Origin: Rhizobium sp. SG_E_25_P2
Lineage (GTDB): Bacteria; Pseudomonadota; Alphaproteobacteria; Rhizobiales; Rhizobiaceae
Reading direction: 5' to 3'
DNA length: 64,000 nt
NCBI RefSeq assembly: GCF_029892285.1
Contig: NZ_JARXVM010000013.1
Coordinates: 100,397-164,396 of the forward strand
The notes under the pieces are model-generated. The model did not search any database. It was not told the origin of the DNA and saw only the letters and a program-made list of their open reading frames with translations. The position numbers were made by a program, and so were the translations under genes. Below, one piece after another: positions 28,220-36,757 of this stretch. The stretch's first letter is position 1. Each line of letters begins with the position of its first letter.

Positions 28220-30370
28220 GTGAAGCACAGCAATTTCCTAAAACAGATACTGATGGCATCGACCTTTCTTCTCGTCGTCAACCAAGCCTGGGCTCAGGAT
28301 CAGAGCACACAGTTGGCGCCTATCCTCGTGTATGGCGACGGCACCATTGACGACACGTCCGGCAGCATCGTCGTCAAGTCGGCACGATCGGCTACGAAGA
28401 CCGTGATGTCCGTCGCAGAGACACCGCAATCCATCACGACCATCACGCGCAAGCAGATCGAGGACCAGAACCCTCAAACAGTCAGTGAGGCGCTGCGTTA
28501 TACGGCCGGCGTCCTTTCCGATCGGGATTCGAATTCCCGCTACGATTCCGTGTTTCTCCGTGGCTTCGGCGCATTCGGTACTGCCACAAACTATGTCAGC
28601 TATCTCGATGGCCTCAAGCTGCAGCGAGGGCAGGCCTTCGCCACGCCGTCCATCGATCCGTTCTTCCTGGATCATGTGGAGGTCCTGAAGGGGCCGTCTG
28701 CCCTTCTCTATGGCCAGATTAGCCCCGGCGGCCTCGTCAATCAGGTTAGCCGAGAGCCGTCCGAAGTTCAATCAAACGAGGGGCGGCTTGAGGTCGGATC
28801 AGACGGGCGCGTTCAGAGCGGACTTTATTCCACCGGGCCTCTCACCTCCGATGGCACGGTGCAGTACGGGCTTGGGCTTATCGGCAGGTCCTCGGGCACG
28901 CGCTACGACGACGTCGATGAGCAGCACTTTGGCGTGATGCCATCGCTGAAGTGGGAGCCGGACGCAGACACATCGCTGGTGATCTCCGGCTATTATCAAC
29001 GGGATCCGGAAGGCGGATATTTTAATTCCCTGTATCCGAAGTTTCTGGCGCCTGCAGGCTATGCCGGCTTCTTGGCGCGCGACCTCAATGTTGGAGATCC
29101 AAACTATGACGCTTTTGAGCGCACCCAATACGGCGTTGGCTATAGATTCGAGCACAGTTTTGATGAACAGGTGACCGTGCGTTCGAACTTCCGGTATTCC
29201 GGCGTTGAGACAGACATGCAATCGCTCCAAATGAACGGCCCGATGTCGGCAGCCGGTCTTATCCCACGTTGGGCTGTTCATTCCATCGAAGACGCGCGTG
29301 GTTTTTCGTTCGATAATCAGGCGGAGTTCAACTTCGAGACTGGCGCCGTCAGTCATACGCTTCTTGCAGGCCTCGACATCCAGCGCTCCAGCAGTGGTTG
29401 GGAGTATCTGCTCGGCGGCGCGACATCGCTTGATGTCACCAACCCCGTTTATGGTCAGCCGGTCGGCCCGTTCATGACCGCGATCGATAGCGACCAAACG
29501 CTTCGCCAGACGGGTATCTACGTTCAGGACCAGATCGAAATCGGCAGCCTGCGCGGTGTCTTCGGCGTCCGGCAAGACTGGGCAAACCAGGATACGGATA
29601 ATCGCCTCACCGGCACGTCAACCGAGCGATCCGACAGCGCGACGAGCTATCGGGCAGGCTTGCTCTATCTATTCGATAACGGCATAGCGCCCTACGTTAG
29701 CTACTCTACCTCATTCGAGCCGTCGACCAGCGTGGGAGCCGGCGGCAGTCCGCTAAAACCGACGGAAGCGGAACAATACGAGGTGGGTATCAAATACCAG
29801 CCGGCAGGGCTGGACGCCGTCTTCACCCTATCTGCCTTCGACATCCGCCAACAAAACGTCGTTTATTACAATGCTTCAACCGGCTTCAACGAACAGCAGG
29901 GCGAGATCCATTCGCGCGGCGTGGAATTTGAAGCCAGAGGCAACCTGACCAGCAATCTTGAACTGATTGCTGCAGTGTCTCTGCTCGACACGGAAGTTTC
30001 CGAATCCGGCATCGCGTCGATCATTGGCAACCGTCCGCAGGCCGTGCCGCGCTACTACGGTTCACTCTGGGCAAATTACACCATCGACACCGGCGCGCTG
30101 GAAGGTTTGAGCATTGGTGGGGGCGCACGCTTCGTCGGGTCCAGCTACAGCAATGACGCAAATACGGTGAAGGCGGAGGGCTACACGCTGCTCGACGCAG
30201 CGCTGCGCTACGATTTTGGCGCGAAGAACCCTAGCCTGAAAGGGCTTCAGGCAACACTCAATGTCACGAACCTGCTCGACAAGGAATATTACTCCTCCTG
30301 CAGTTCCGAATATTATTGCCAGTACGGGAACGGGCGTACGGTGCTGGCCGGTCTCAGATACAAGTGGTGA
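28220..30370 (+). CDS. TonB-dependent siderophore receptor, FhuA-like
   Basis: A 716-residue outer-membrane receptor. A signal peptide covers residues 1-26 (hydrophobic core LMASTFLLVVNQ, cleavage after AWA). A possible TonB box, APILVYG, follows. The plug domain runs to about residue 170 with VAETPQSITTITRKQIED, SEALRYTAGV and LKGPSALLYGQISPGGLVNQVSR. The rest is a beta barrel ending in VLAGLRYKW, whose terminal aromatic is the BAM assembly signal. Hydroxamate or catecholate ferric siderophores are likely ligands, specificity unknown. The start is a GTG. It begins an operon with a binding protein and a SIP reductase. Confidence 0.92.
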   Translation: MKHSNFLKQILMASTFLLVVNQAWAQDQSTQLAPILVYGDGTIDDTSGSIVVKSARSATKTVMSVAETPQSITTITRKQIEDQNPQTVSEALRYTAGVLSDRDSNSRYDSVFLRGFGAFGTATNYVSYLDGLKLQRGQAFATPSIDPFFLDHVEVLKGPSALLYGQISPGGLVNQVSREPSEVQSNEGRLEVGSDGRVQSGLYSTGPLTSDGTVQYGLGLIGRSSGTRYDDVDEQHFGVMPSLKWEPDADTSLVISGYYQRDPEGGYFNSLYPKFLAPAGYAGFLARDLNVGDPNYDAFERTQYGVGYRFEHSFDEQVTVRSNFRYSGVETDMQSLQMNGPMSAAGLIPRWAVHSIEDARGFSFDNQAEFNFETGAVSHTLLAGLDIQRSSSGWEYLLGGATSLDVTNPVYGQPVGPFMTAIDSDQTLRQTGIYVQDQIEIGSLRGVFGVRQDWANQDTDNRLTGTSTERSDSATSYRAGLLYLFDNGIAPYVSYSTSFEPSTSVGAGGSPLKPTEAEQYEVGIKYQPAGLDAVFTLSAFDIRQQNVVYYNASTGFNEQQGEIHSRGVEFEARGNLTSNLELIAAVSLLDTEVSESGIASIIGNRPQAVPRYYGSLWANYTIDTGALEGLSIGGGARFVGSSYSNDANTVKAEGYTLLDAALRYDFGAKNPSLKGLQATLNVTNLLDKEYYSSCSSEYYCQYGNGRTVLAGLRYKW

Positions 30371-30377
30371 GGCGGCA

Positions 30378-31505
30378 GTGACTCTGACAAGACGTCTCTT
30401 TTGCACCTCCATTGCCGCCGCCGGCATCCTCTCGGGGTTCCGGCCCGTGGCGGCGGAGGCACAACCACTGACAGTGACGGATATGGCCGGGCGCGAGGTG
30501 CGACTTCCCGCGCTGCCTAAACGAATCATACTTCTTGAGGCACACGATCTCCTGACCATGTCCCTCCTGCATGCCGATCCCGCCTCGCTCGTCGTCGGCT
30601 GGGCGGCTGTCGATCGAATCGATAGCGAGCACCTGCAAAAGCGCCTTCTCAACGGCCATCCGGTCAGCACCGTCGGCAAGCAGTCTCCCGATACCGTCTC
30701 ACTGGAAGGATTGATCGGCCTCGCGCCAGATCTCGTTGTCACGACCGCCTTCATGACGCCGCAGGGTGATGCCGACCCAATGGTGGAAAGGCTGAAGCAA
30801 TTCGGTATCCCGGTGGTCTACAGCGATGCATCGAGCAATACCATTGCCGGCGCACAGGCCGCCGATCCTATTTCCGAAGTCAAGAACGCGATGAAGATGT
30901 GGGGCGTACTCCTCGGCGCATCGGCAAAGGCGAATGCGTTCATCGCCTTTTATGAACGAGAATTGGCGGGGATAACGGCGCAGCTTGCAGGCACGACACC
31001 GGTCACGACCTATCTGGAGGTCCAATCCACCCTCGACGATTGCTGCTGGGCGGCAGGGCGGAAGGTCTGGGGCGATCTTCTGGCACTTGCCGGTGGACAA
31101 CCCTTGCCAGGCGTGACCGCGCCCTGGTTCGAAAAGCTCTCGCTCGAATATCTGCTGTCCACGCCCCACGACGTTTACATCGCCTCCGGCGGTGGATGGG
31201 CCTCGGGCAGCCGTCCCGCGATCGGACCTGGTATCGACCCCGCTTTGGGACGGCAAGGACTACAGCGGTTGATCGACGGAAGGCCTGCCTTCGACCATTT
31301 GCCAAGCGTTCGCGCAAAGCGCGTTCATGGGATATGGACCGGGCTGATCACCAATCTTCCGCTCAACATCCTGTTCATAGCCCAAGCCGCAAAATGGCTG
31401 CACCCCGAGCAATGCGTCGGTCTCGACCCTGCAGCCATCCTCGATCGCATCAATCGCGATTTCGCGGCATTCCCCATCGAGGGACCGTTGTGGGCCTCGA
31501 TCTGA
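30378..31505 (+). CDS. Iron-siderophore ABC transporter substrate-binding protein
   Basis: A 375-residue periplasmic binding protein of the FepB/FhuD class. The N-terminus TRRLFCTSIAAAGILSG has a twin-arginine-like export signal. The mature part starts with TVTDMAGREVRLPALPKRIILL, the usual opening of this family, followed by SLEGLIGLAPDLVVTTAFM and a long helix spanning the two lobes. I chose GTG 30378, 8 bases after the receptor stop and preceded by GAGGCGG; the frame is open upstream but overlaps the receptor. No permease or ATPase gene follows, so it must share an inner-membrane transporter encoded elsewhere. Confidence 0.88.
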   Translation: MTLTRRLFCTSIAAAGILSGFRPVAAEAQPLTVTDMAGREVRLPALPKRIILLEAHDLLTMSLLHADPASLVVGWAAVDRIDSEHLQKRLLNGHPVSTVGKQSPDTVSLEGLIGLAPDLVVTTAFMTPQGDADPMVERLKQFGIPVVYSDASSNTIAGAQAADPISEVKNAMKMWGVLLGASAKANAFIAFYERELAGITAQLAGTTPVTTYLEVQSTLDDCCWAAGRKVWGDLLALAGGQPLPGVTAPWFEKLSLEYLLSTPHDVYIASGGGWASGSRPAIGPGIDPALGRQGLQRLIDGRPAFDHLPSVRAKRVHGIWTGLITNLPLNILFIAQAAKWLHPEQCVGLDPAAILDRINRDFAAFPIEGPLWASI

Positions 31506-31523
31506 GTTCAAAGAGAAATCCGG

Positions 31524-32645
31524 ATGTCACTGATCAGTAACAAACGATATCGCGCAAGCGCCACGGTGCAGTTTGCAAACATCAGCAAATACGTGGAGCC
31601 GATCGTTGAATCGATCGCGACCCACGACATGACTGTTGAAGAAGCCGATGGCATTCATCATATCCGCTCACCGTTCGGCACTGCCACGTTCGAAGCGAAC
31701 GGAAACGGCTTCCGGCTGACGGCGGAAGCCCCGGACGCCGGTGGTCTCAATCGGCTAAAGCACGCGCTCGTCGGGCCAATCGGCTTTATCGCCGCCCGTG
31801 AAAAGCTGGAAATCCAGTGGCAAGGCGATCATGCCGAACCGGCCCTGCCCGCCGATCTGCGCATCCTGCATGTGAGATCCGTCGAGGACATTGCGCCGCG
31901 CCTCCGCCGCATCGTGTTTCGGGGAGAAAACCTCGAACGGTACGATCGCAACGACCAGTTCCACTGTCGGCTCATCTTCCAGCCGCGTGGCACAGCCGAA
32001 CCGCGATGGCCGATGCTTGATCATCGCGGCCATGTCGTCTGGCCGGATGACAAGGCTGTTCCGACACGGGTCTACACGATCCGGCATATCGACGTAGAAG
32101 CCCGGGACATCACTATCGACTTTGCCCTTCACACCAACCCCGGTCCGGCAACCCGTTGGGCCATGGACGCGCGGCCGGGTGACCTTGCCGGCATCCTCGG
32201 TCCGGCCGCTAATGGTCCCAAACCCGCAGAGTTCTACGTACTGGTCGGCGATGAAACCGCTTTGCCGGGTATCGCCAGGATCCTTGAAAACCTGCCCGCC
32301 ACCGCGACCGGCCATGCGTTCATCGAGGTGGACACCAAAGCAGACGAGTTGCCACTTCGCTGTCCGTCCGGCATGGCGGTCGCCTGGCTGCATCGCAACG
32401 GCGCCGATGCCGGCACGACGACGCTGCTGGAGGATCGCGTCCGCACGATAAGATGGCCCGAGCAGCTCGATGTAGTCTTTGTCTGGGGCGGATGCGAGCA
32501 CCGAGCGTTCAGTGCTATTGATCGGCACCTGAAGAAGGATATCGGGATTTCCCGCGATCGCTTCGTGCTCTACTCGCACTGGCATAAGCATCTCAGTGAA
32601 GAAGAAATCATAACCGCAGGAGCAGAGGCATATCTGCCGCAGTGA
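31524..32645 (+). CDS. Siderophore-interacting ferric reductase with DUF2218 N-terminus
   Basis: A 373-residue cytoplasmic protein in two parts. Residues 1-95 (YRASATVQFANISKYVEPIVESIATHD onward) match DUF2218. Residues 105-373 are a SIP/ViuB-type FAD-binding reductase: LRRIVFRGENLERY, RVYTIRHID for the flavin-binding RxY(T/S) motif, WAMDARPGDLAGILGP, VLVGDETALPGIARIL for NAD(P)H binding, and VFVWGGCEHRAFSAIDRHL near the end. It reduces ferric siderophores to release iron. It sits 18 bases after the binding-protein gene and closes the uptake operon. Fusion with DUF2218 is known in this family. Confidence 0.9.
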   Translation: MSLISNKRYRASATVQFANISKYVEPIVESIATHDMTVEEADGIHHIRSPFGTATFEANGNGFRLTAEAPDAGGLNRLKHALVGPIGFIAAREKLEIQWQGDHAEPALPADLRILHVRSVEDIAPRLRRIVFRGENLERYDRNDQFHCRLIFQPRGTAEPRWPMLDHRGHVVWPDDKAVPTRVYTIRHIDVEARDITIDFALHTNPGPATRWAMDARPGDLAGILGPAANGPKPAEFYVLVGDETALPGIARILENLPATATGHAFIEVDTKADELPLRCPSGMAVAWLHRNGADAGTTTLLEDRVRTIRWPEQLDVVFVWGGCEHRAFSAIDRHLKKDIGISRDRFVLYSHWHKHLSEEEIITAGAEAYLPQ

Positions 32646-32714
32646 AGGTCATGCAGTTGCGATCGGCCCTCATATTGAATGACCTGTAGCAAAGTTCCTG
32701 ATTTTCTTACAGGG

Positions 32715-32733
32715 CGTCAAACGTCGTTTGACG
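32715..32733. repeat. Perfect 19-base palindrome
   Basis: CGTCAAACG and CGTTTGACG face each other across one T. There is no U-run, so it is not an intrinsic terminator. The symmetry suits a dimeric DNA-binding protein. It lies downstream of repC and of the SIP gene, and could be a partition, recombination or operator site. It does not fit the GTTNNNNGCNNNNAAC parS pattern of repABC plasmids. Confidence 0.55.
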
Positions 32734-32998
32734 GACGTTCCCATGTTGACGGCGCTACTGGTTACGGCGTGGTCGGAGAGTGCTTCAAGAACATCGTCCA
32801 TCTGCTCGATCGTATGGGCCACGAGGCGTGGCATAATGGATCGCCGCCGCTGATCTTGTCGGATTCGACAAATTCCGGACGCTCCTGAATGAGCCGTTCG
32901 ACGAGGCGGCTTCCCCTTCGCTTCCCACAATTTTTAATGTTCGACGAAATCCGACGTTCAAAGCCCCTAACTCCCAGAATTTAAATACAAATTTGCCA

Positions 32999-33017
32999 AA
33001 AAAAACGGCTGACAAGT
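32999..33017 (-). repeat. 19-base repeat downstream of repC (copy 1)
   Basis: AAAAAAACGGCTGACAAGT lies 69 bases beyond the repC stop and occurs again at 35545-35563, just beyond the repA stop. On the rep-coding strand it reads ACTTGTCAGCCG followed by a T run. Confidence 0.6.
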
Positions 33018-33085
33018 CACCTTGGTCTTAAACGCCTCAAACCAAACGTATTCTTCTACCCAACGTCGGTTATGCAGTGCCGGCA

Positions 33086-34330
33086 TCACGCAGTCCTTCG
33101 AACTCCTTGGTCATTTGCCTTCGTAAGAGCCATCAGCATCGGTCCGAGCGAAAACTCGCCACGCTCGGAGCGCCTGGTGAGATCTCGAAGATAGCCGCCA
33201 GCAGACGTTATAAAGTTCGATCGTTCGAGAATGCAGGCCATGGCCACCGCGGCATTTTCCGACCCCATCGCGTCGCACGCCTCCTCGTAGGCTGACGGAC
33301 TGACGCCCAGCATGGAGCGCACCACCACGGCAGCCTTCATGAGCTCGCGCCAGTTTTCTATACGTCCGCCGGGACCATAGTCGGCAATCTGCGGGCAGGC
33401 CCGAAGTACCATCCCGAGTGGGAAAGCCTTTATTGGCTCTGGCTTGCCCTTCATTCCCCCGTTCGCCGCGCTCTTGGCTTGAGGTTCGTCCTCCAAGCTT
33501 CCGTCCTGCTCTTTTCTAGAGCTAGGTTCAAGTTCATAGATAGATTCGGTATTTGAATTCTGTATGTGCCGGTCATTCTGGTTGGCATTGCCATGCATAT
33601 TCTGAGATTTTAGCTGCATTTCCAGAATGTTGAGGATCTCTGCCCGAAGCATCTGCATTTCATCGAGTGCGAGTTCAAGCCGGCACCTCTCCGGAGAGCG
33701 TGGAAGGCGCGCAAGAATGTCGACATAGACCGCTTCTACCTGCCCCCAGTTACCGGGGGCGCCCTCCTCCACCGCAGCTGAGATGAGCTTGCGCACGTCT
33801 CGCCGGCAGATTGTAAGAGCTTCTCTTGTCCGACGGAACCGTGTTCTCTCCGAAACGACATCCTGTGCGATTTGCGCAAGTTCATGGGCGCGAGCCAGAA
33901 GAGGGGTCAGGTCGAAGCCGTAGGCCTGCTCTACTTCACCGTCACGACTGCGATGTGCGTACCGCTTCCCGTTGGGGCTATCGCGGCGCAAGATGAGCCC
34001 GGCCTCGACGAGTGCCGCGAGTTGCCGCCTGAGTGTGCTTTCCGTGATCCCATGAGCGCGAACCGATAGCTGCGCATTGGATGGGAAAACGACAAGCCCG
34101 CTGCTCGAATCGAGCTCCCCGTGCGGGTAAAACGTCAGGAGAGCATCGAGAACGGCCAAGGCCCGATCCTGAACTCCAAGACGTTCTCGCGCCTCGCAGA
34201 CATCGCGAAACACTTTCCACTTTTCAATCCGCGTGTTGTGATCCGGATCCTTGATCGCCATCTGTCTTTTGACCAAGGCAAGCGACATCGACCGCCGCCC
34301 AAAGGGCGTCGTCACATCTCCCGTTTGCAT
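33086..34330 (-). CDS. repC: Replication initiator RepC
   Basis: A 414-residue RepC. The N-terminus GRRSMSLALVKRQ, the KWKVFRDVCEARERLGVQDRALAVLDALLTFYP segment, the winged-helix part SNAQLSVRAHGITESTLRRQLAALVEAGLI and the C-terminal GGYLRDLTRRSERGEFSLGPMLMAL are all typical. RepC is the essential initiator of repABC plasmids; the origin normally lies within repC itself, in an AT-rich part of the gene, and here the least GC-rich stretch is around 33520-33660. Downstream of repB with a 156-base gap that carries the antisense RNA. Full length. Confidence 0.95.
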   Translation of the reverse strand: MQTGDVTTPFGRRSMSLALVKRQMAIKDPDHNTRIEKWKVFRDVCEARERLGVQDRALAVLDALLTFYPHGELDSSSGLVVFPSNAQLSVRAHGITESTLRRQLAALVEAGLILRRDSPNGKRYAHRSRDGEVEQAYGFDLTPLLARAHELAQIAQDVVSERTRFRRTREALTICRRDVRKLISAAVEEGAPGNWGQVEAVYVDILARLPRSPERCRLELALDEMQMLRAEILNILEMQLKSQNMHGNANQNDRHIQNSNTESIYELEPSSRKEQDGSLEDEPQAKSAANGGMKGKPEPIKAFPLGMVLRACPQIADYGPGGRIENWRELMKAAVVVRSMLGVSPSAYEEACDAMGSENAAVAMACILERSNFITSAGGYLRDLTRRSERGEFSLGPMLMALTKANDQGVRRTA

Positions 34331-34389
34331 TTTTCTCTCACCTTTCTTCAGGCAAAGGAAATCCGCTCACCAAAATGGCGCCAAGACTC

Positions 34390-34419
34390 TTGACTGTGAT
34401 TCCGGGAAATGCGATTCTC
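34390..34419 (+). promoter_or_regulatory. Promoter of the counter-transcribed RNA
   Basis: TTGACT at 34390-34395 and GATTCT at 34413-34418 are separated by 17 bases, close to a vegetative sigma consensus. It points opposite to repB and repC, as expected for the antisense RNA of repABC cassettes. Confidence 0.6.
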
Positions 34420-34424
34420 GATCC

Positions 34425-34480
34425 TGCTAGAGATGACGAGAGAGGCTTCCACGGTTCGCCGTTTGGGGGCCTTTTTCTTT
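34425..34480 (+). ncRNA. repABC counter-transcribed antisense RNA (ctRNA)
   Basis: Located in the repB-repC gap on the strand opposite to the rep genes. It ends in a rho-independent terminator: GGC-TTCC-A-CGG pairs with CCG-TT-T-GGGG-GCC around the loop TTCG (34444-34471), followed by TTTTTCTTT. This element is conserved in repABC plasmids, where the small RNA binds the repB-repC leader and lowers RepC synthesis, setting copy number and incompatibility. The exact 5' end is inferred from the promoter. Confidence 0.8.
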
Positions 34481-34486
34481 TGCGGT

Positions 34487-35482
34487 TTAGTCTCCGTTGG
34501 TTTCGTTTTGCGACCCCTTGTACTCCTCGTACAAGCGATCCATGCGAGAAGACAGCCATTCGCTGAAAGGCTTGGCTTCTACATTCGTGAGCTCGATGGC
34601 AACCTTCTTCGCTTTGGCGATCATCGCGAAATTCAGCGAGCGATCAGACGAGATCCAGTCTTTTGCTGCGGTTTCGGCTTTGGGCTTTTTCGCGGCCGAT
34701 TTGGCCTTGTATCGCTTCACGTAGTCATGAAGTTCATCAAACCGCTCGGCTTCAGGAAGCTTTTGAAAGACGGCCGAAGCTGCGTGCTCAACAGCGACCT
34801 TGGAGAGGGCAGGGGCAAGTAGCAACTGCCGGAGGCTGAGCCACCGGTCGCGCCCAATTTTCTTCGATGCACCCAAGGCCTGAATGACTGGCGCTGGCAC
34901 CGCCTCGACGACAGCAAGCATCTTCGACAGCATCGCCTCATCGATGGCGAGCGACGAACGAACCGTTTCCTTGTTCATTCCAGACGCGATCAGGTTCTGA
35001 GCAAAGTAGGCGCGTTCAATGAAAGACAGGTTTGAACGGGCTGCATTTTCCTGTCCCTGTACGATCGCCGAGGTAATATCGTCGAGCTTCTTTACGATCG
35101 CCTTTACCGGAACTCCGAGTTCGCGAGCCACCCTGAGACGACGGTGACCGAACACAACCATGAATCGCTTGGCATCCGTGGAACTGGGGCGAACAAGGAT
35201 AGGTGTCGCCTGACCTGATTCCTTGATTGCCTGGAGCAGTTCCTGAAACTCTTCTCCGTCGTCTGAAAGGCGGTCGGCCACGAAGGACACATCAATCAAT
35301 CGCGGATCAAGATCCACGATCACCTCACCTTCCATGAGCTTCTTGGTGTTCTCGGCCATATCTTCAATGGAGCGAACAACCGTCTTGGCGGCTCCTGTCA
35401 TGCCGTAACCGGGTTTTGTAGGCGTCTGGTTTGCCGAGATCGACGCCATATCCAGTTTGGCGAAAGGATTTTCACGGGACAT
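34487..35482 (-). CDS. repB: Partitioning protein RepB (ParB family)
   Basis: A 331-residue ParB-type protein. The N-terminal region has SRENPFAKLDM. The ParB CTPase/nuclease-like domain follows at residues 55-150 (LIDVSFVADRL, GQATPILVRP, FMVVFGHRRLRVARELGVPVKAIV with the HRR motif, GQENAARSNLSFIERAYFAQNL). A helix-turn-helix (MNKETVRSSLAIDEAMLSKMLAVVEAVP) comes next. It binds centromere-like parS sites and partners RepA. It follows repA by 84 bases. Confidence 0.95.
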   Translation of the reverse strand: MSRENPFAKLDMASISANQTPTKPGYGMTGAAKTVVRSIEDMAENTKKLMEGEVIVDLDPRLIDVSFVADRLSDDGEEFQELLQAIKESGQATPILVRPSSTDAKRFMVVFGHRRLRVARELGVPVKAIVKKLDDITSAIVQGQENAARSNLSFIERAYFAQNLIASGMNKETVRSSLAIDEAMLSKMLAVVEAVPAPVIQALGASKKIGRDRWLSLRQLLLAPALSKVAVEHAASAVFQKLPEAERFDELHDYVKRYKAKSAAKKPKAETAAKDWISSDRSLNFAMIAKAKKVAIELTNVEAKPFSEWLSSRMDRLYEEYKGSQNETNGD

Positions 35483-35544
35483 AGTTGCTCTCCCAACCTG
35501 TTGTCAAAACCGGTAACTTATTGACATCCATTTGCAAAACGCGG

Positions 35545-35563
35545 AAAAAAACGGCTGACAAGT
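35545..35563 (-). repeat. 19-base repeat between repA and repB (copy 2)
   Basis: The same 19 bases as at 32999-33017, here 4 bases from the repA stop codon. The identical position just after a rep gene in both cases suggests a processing, termination or protein-binding role within the cassette. Confidence 0.6.
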
Positions 35564-35566
35564 GCC

Positions 35567-36757
35567 TCATTTTCTACCCCAGACACCGTGGATGAGCTCA
35601 ACGATTTCCGCGTTAGCGGCGTTCAAGCTCTCCATTGCCCTGTCGTAGGTTGCCCGAACAAACTCACCGCGCTCAACCTCATACAATGTCTGCTTCTTTA
35701 TCGAAGCATCGGAAATCGCAGTGGACTTCAGAACGTGGTTTCTCAGCATCTGCTGTGCGAACATCGACTGCATGAACCCGACCATCTGGGCCTGCGGAAT
35801 ATCCGTGGGCTCAAAGCGGGTGATAAGATACCGGAACCACTGAACACGCATTTCGGCCCCAGCCTCCGCAACCGGCCCCATGATCCCCCCGAGCATCATG
35901 AGAAACTGGCTCATCGACATGATGTCCAGCATTTGAGGATGAATGGTGATAAGGATCCCGGTCGAAGCCATCAGGGCGGTAATCGTCAAATAACCCAGTT
36001 GAGGAGGGCAATCGATGACGACTACATCGTACTTGTCATCCACCTGCCTCAGAGCGCTGGCGATCCGCATATAGAAGAGTCGGCCATCCTCCCCCTTCTT
36101 GGAGGAAATCGCCAGTGGCACGTCATATTCGTATTCCTGCAGAACCAGGTTAGCGGGCACGACATCCAGTCCAGGAATGTTGGTCGGCTGGATGACGTCT
36201 GCGATTGACTTCCGGTCGTCGTCAAATCGAAGAGCCTCATAAAGAGAGGCAGTATCATCAAGCTCCGGCTGGATCCCGAAAAGCGAAGTCAGTGAAGCCT
36301 GCGGGTCAAGGTCGATCGCCAGAACACGATGGCCGGTGAGGGCGAGATATTGCGCAAGGTGCGCGGCAGTGGTCGTCTTGCCGCTTCCGCCCTTGAAGTT
36401 GACGACCGATACAACCTGCATCGGCTCTCCTTCCTTCCGCCTAGGCACGTAGTATCTCTTGTCTGACTTCTTGTTGGCCTCGAGATAATCCCGAAGCTCG
36501 AGCATCTGGTCAGCCGTATAATATCGGCGTCCACCGATGGACTCGATTTCCGGTCCTTTCCCATCAGAATGGAGTTGCCTCAGGTGCGTCTGGGTGACAC
36601 CCATGAAGTCCGCAACTTCAGCAAGCTGAAACTTGCGCAGCCCCTTGCGAGCATCAGGCGGGTACTGCTGGCTGCGCAACATATGCAACGCGCTTGAGAT
36701 CTTCGCCCCTTGCTCGGCAATCTCAATATCAAATCTGTTGGGCAGCATATTGCTCAT
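35567..36757 (-). CDS. repA: Partitioning protein RepA (ParA family)
   Basis: A 396-residue ParA ATPase. An N-terminal MerR-like DNA-binding region covers residues 35-95 (LAEVADFMGVTQTHLRQLHSDGKGP, GGRRYYTADQMLELRDYLE). The deviant Walker A is VNFKGGSGKTTTAAHLAQYLA near residue 125, followed by LAIDLDPQASLTSLFG and VVIDCPPQLGYLTI. RepA segregates the plasmid with RepB and autorepresses the repABC promoter. It is divergent from traI, the usual arrangement in quorum-sensing conjugative plasmids, where TraR also raises repABC transcription. Confidence 0.95.
   Translation of the reverse strand: MSNMLPNRFDIEIAEQGAKISSALHMLRSQQYPPDARKGLRKFQLAEVADFMGVTQTHLRQLHSDGKGPEIESIGGRRYYTADQMLELRDYLEANKKSDKRYYVPRRKEGEPMQVVSVVNFKGGSGKTTTAAHLAQYLALTGHRVLAIDLDPQASLTSLFGIQPELDDTASLYEALRFDDDRKSIADVIQPTNIPGLDVVPANLVLQEYEYDVPLAISSKKGEDGRLFYMRIASALRQVDDKYDVVVIDCPPQLGYLTITALMASTGILITIHPQMLDIMSMSQFLMMLGGIMGPVAEAGAEMRVQWFRYLITRFEPTDIPQAQMVGFMQSMFAQQMLRNHVLKSTAISDASIKKQTLYEVERGEFVRATYDRAMESLNAANAEIVELIHGVWGRK

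Larger units (their letters stand above)
32646..33085. other. Intergenic region between iron cluster and repC
   Basis: These 440 bases hold no convincing gene. The minus strand has an open frame of 86 codons (32670-32930) without a clear ribosome-binding site or recognisable family. The stretch contains a 19-base palindrome at 32715-32733 and an A-rich region ending in a 19-base repeat at 32999-33017 that recurs between repA and repB. Confidence 0.5.

Noticed and set aside
32670..32930. 86-codon minus-strand frame in the gap before repC
   Set aside because: It has no ribosome-binding site and no recognisable domain, and it overlaps the perfect palindrome at 32715-32733.
35483..35566. Possible parS site between repA and repB (GTTGTC...GGTAAC)
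   Set aside because: The half-sites are 18 bases end to end and the centre lacks the GC of the known pattern, so it does not fit a repABC parS.
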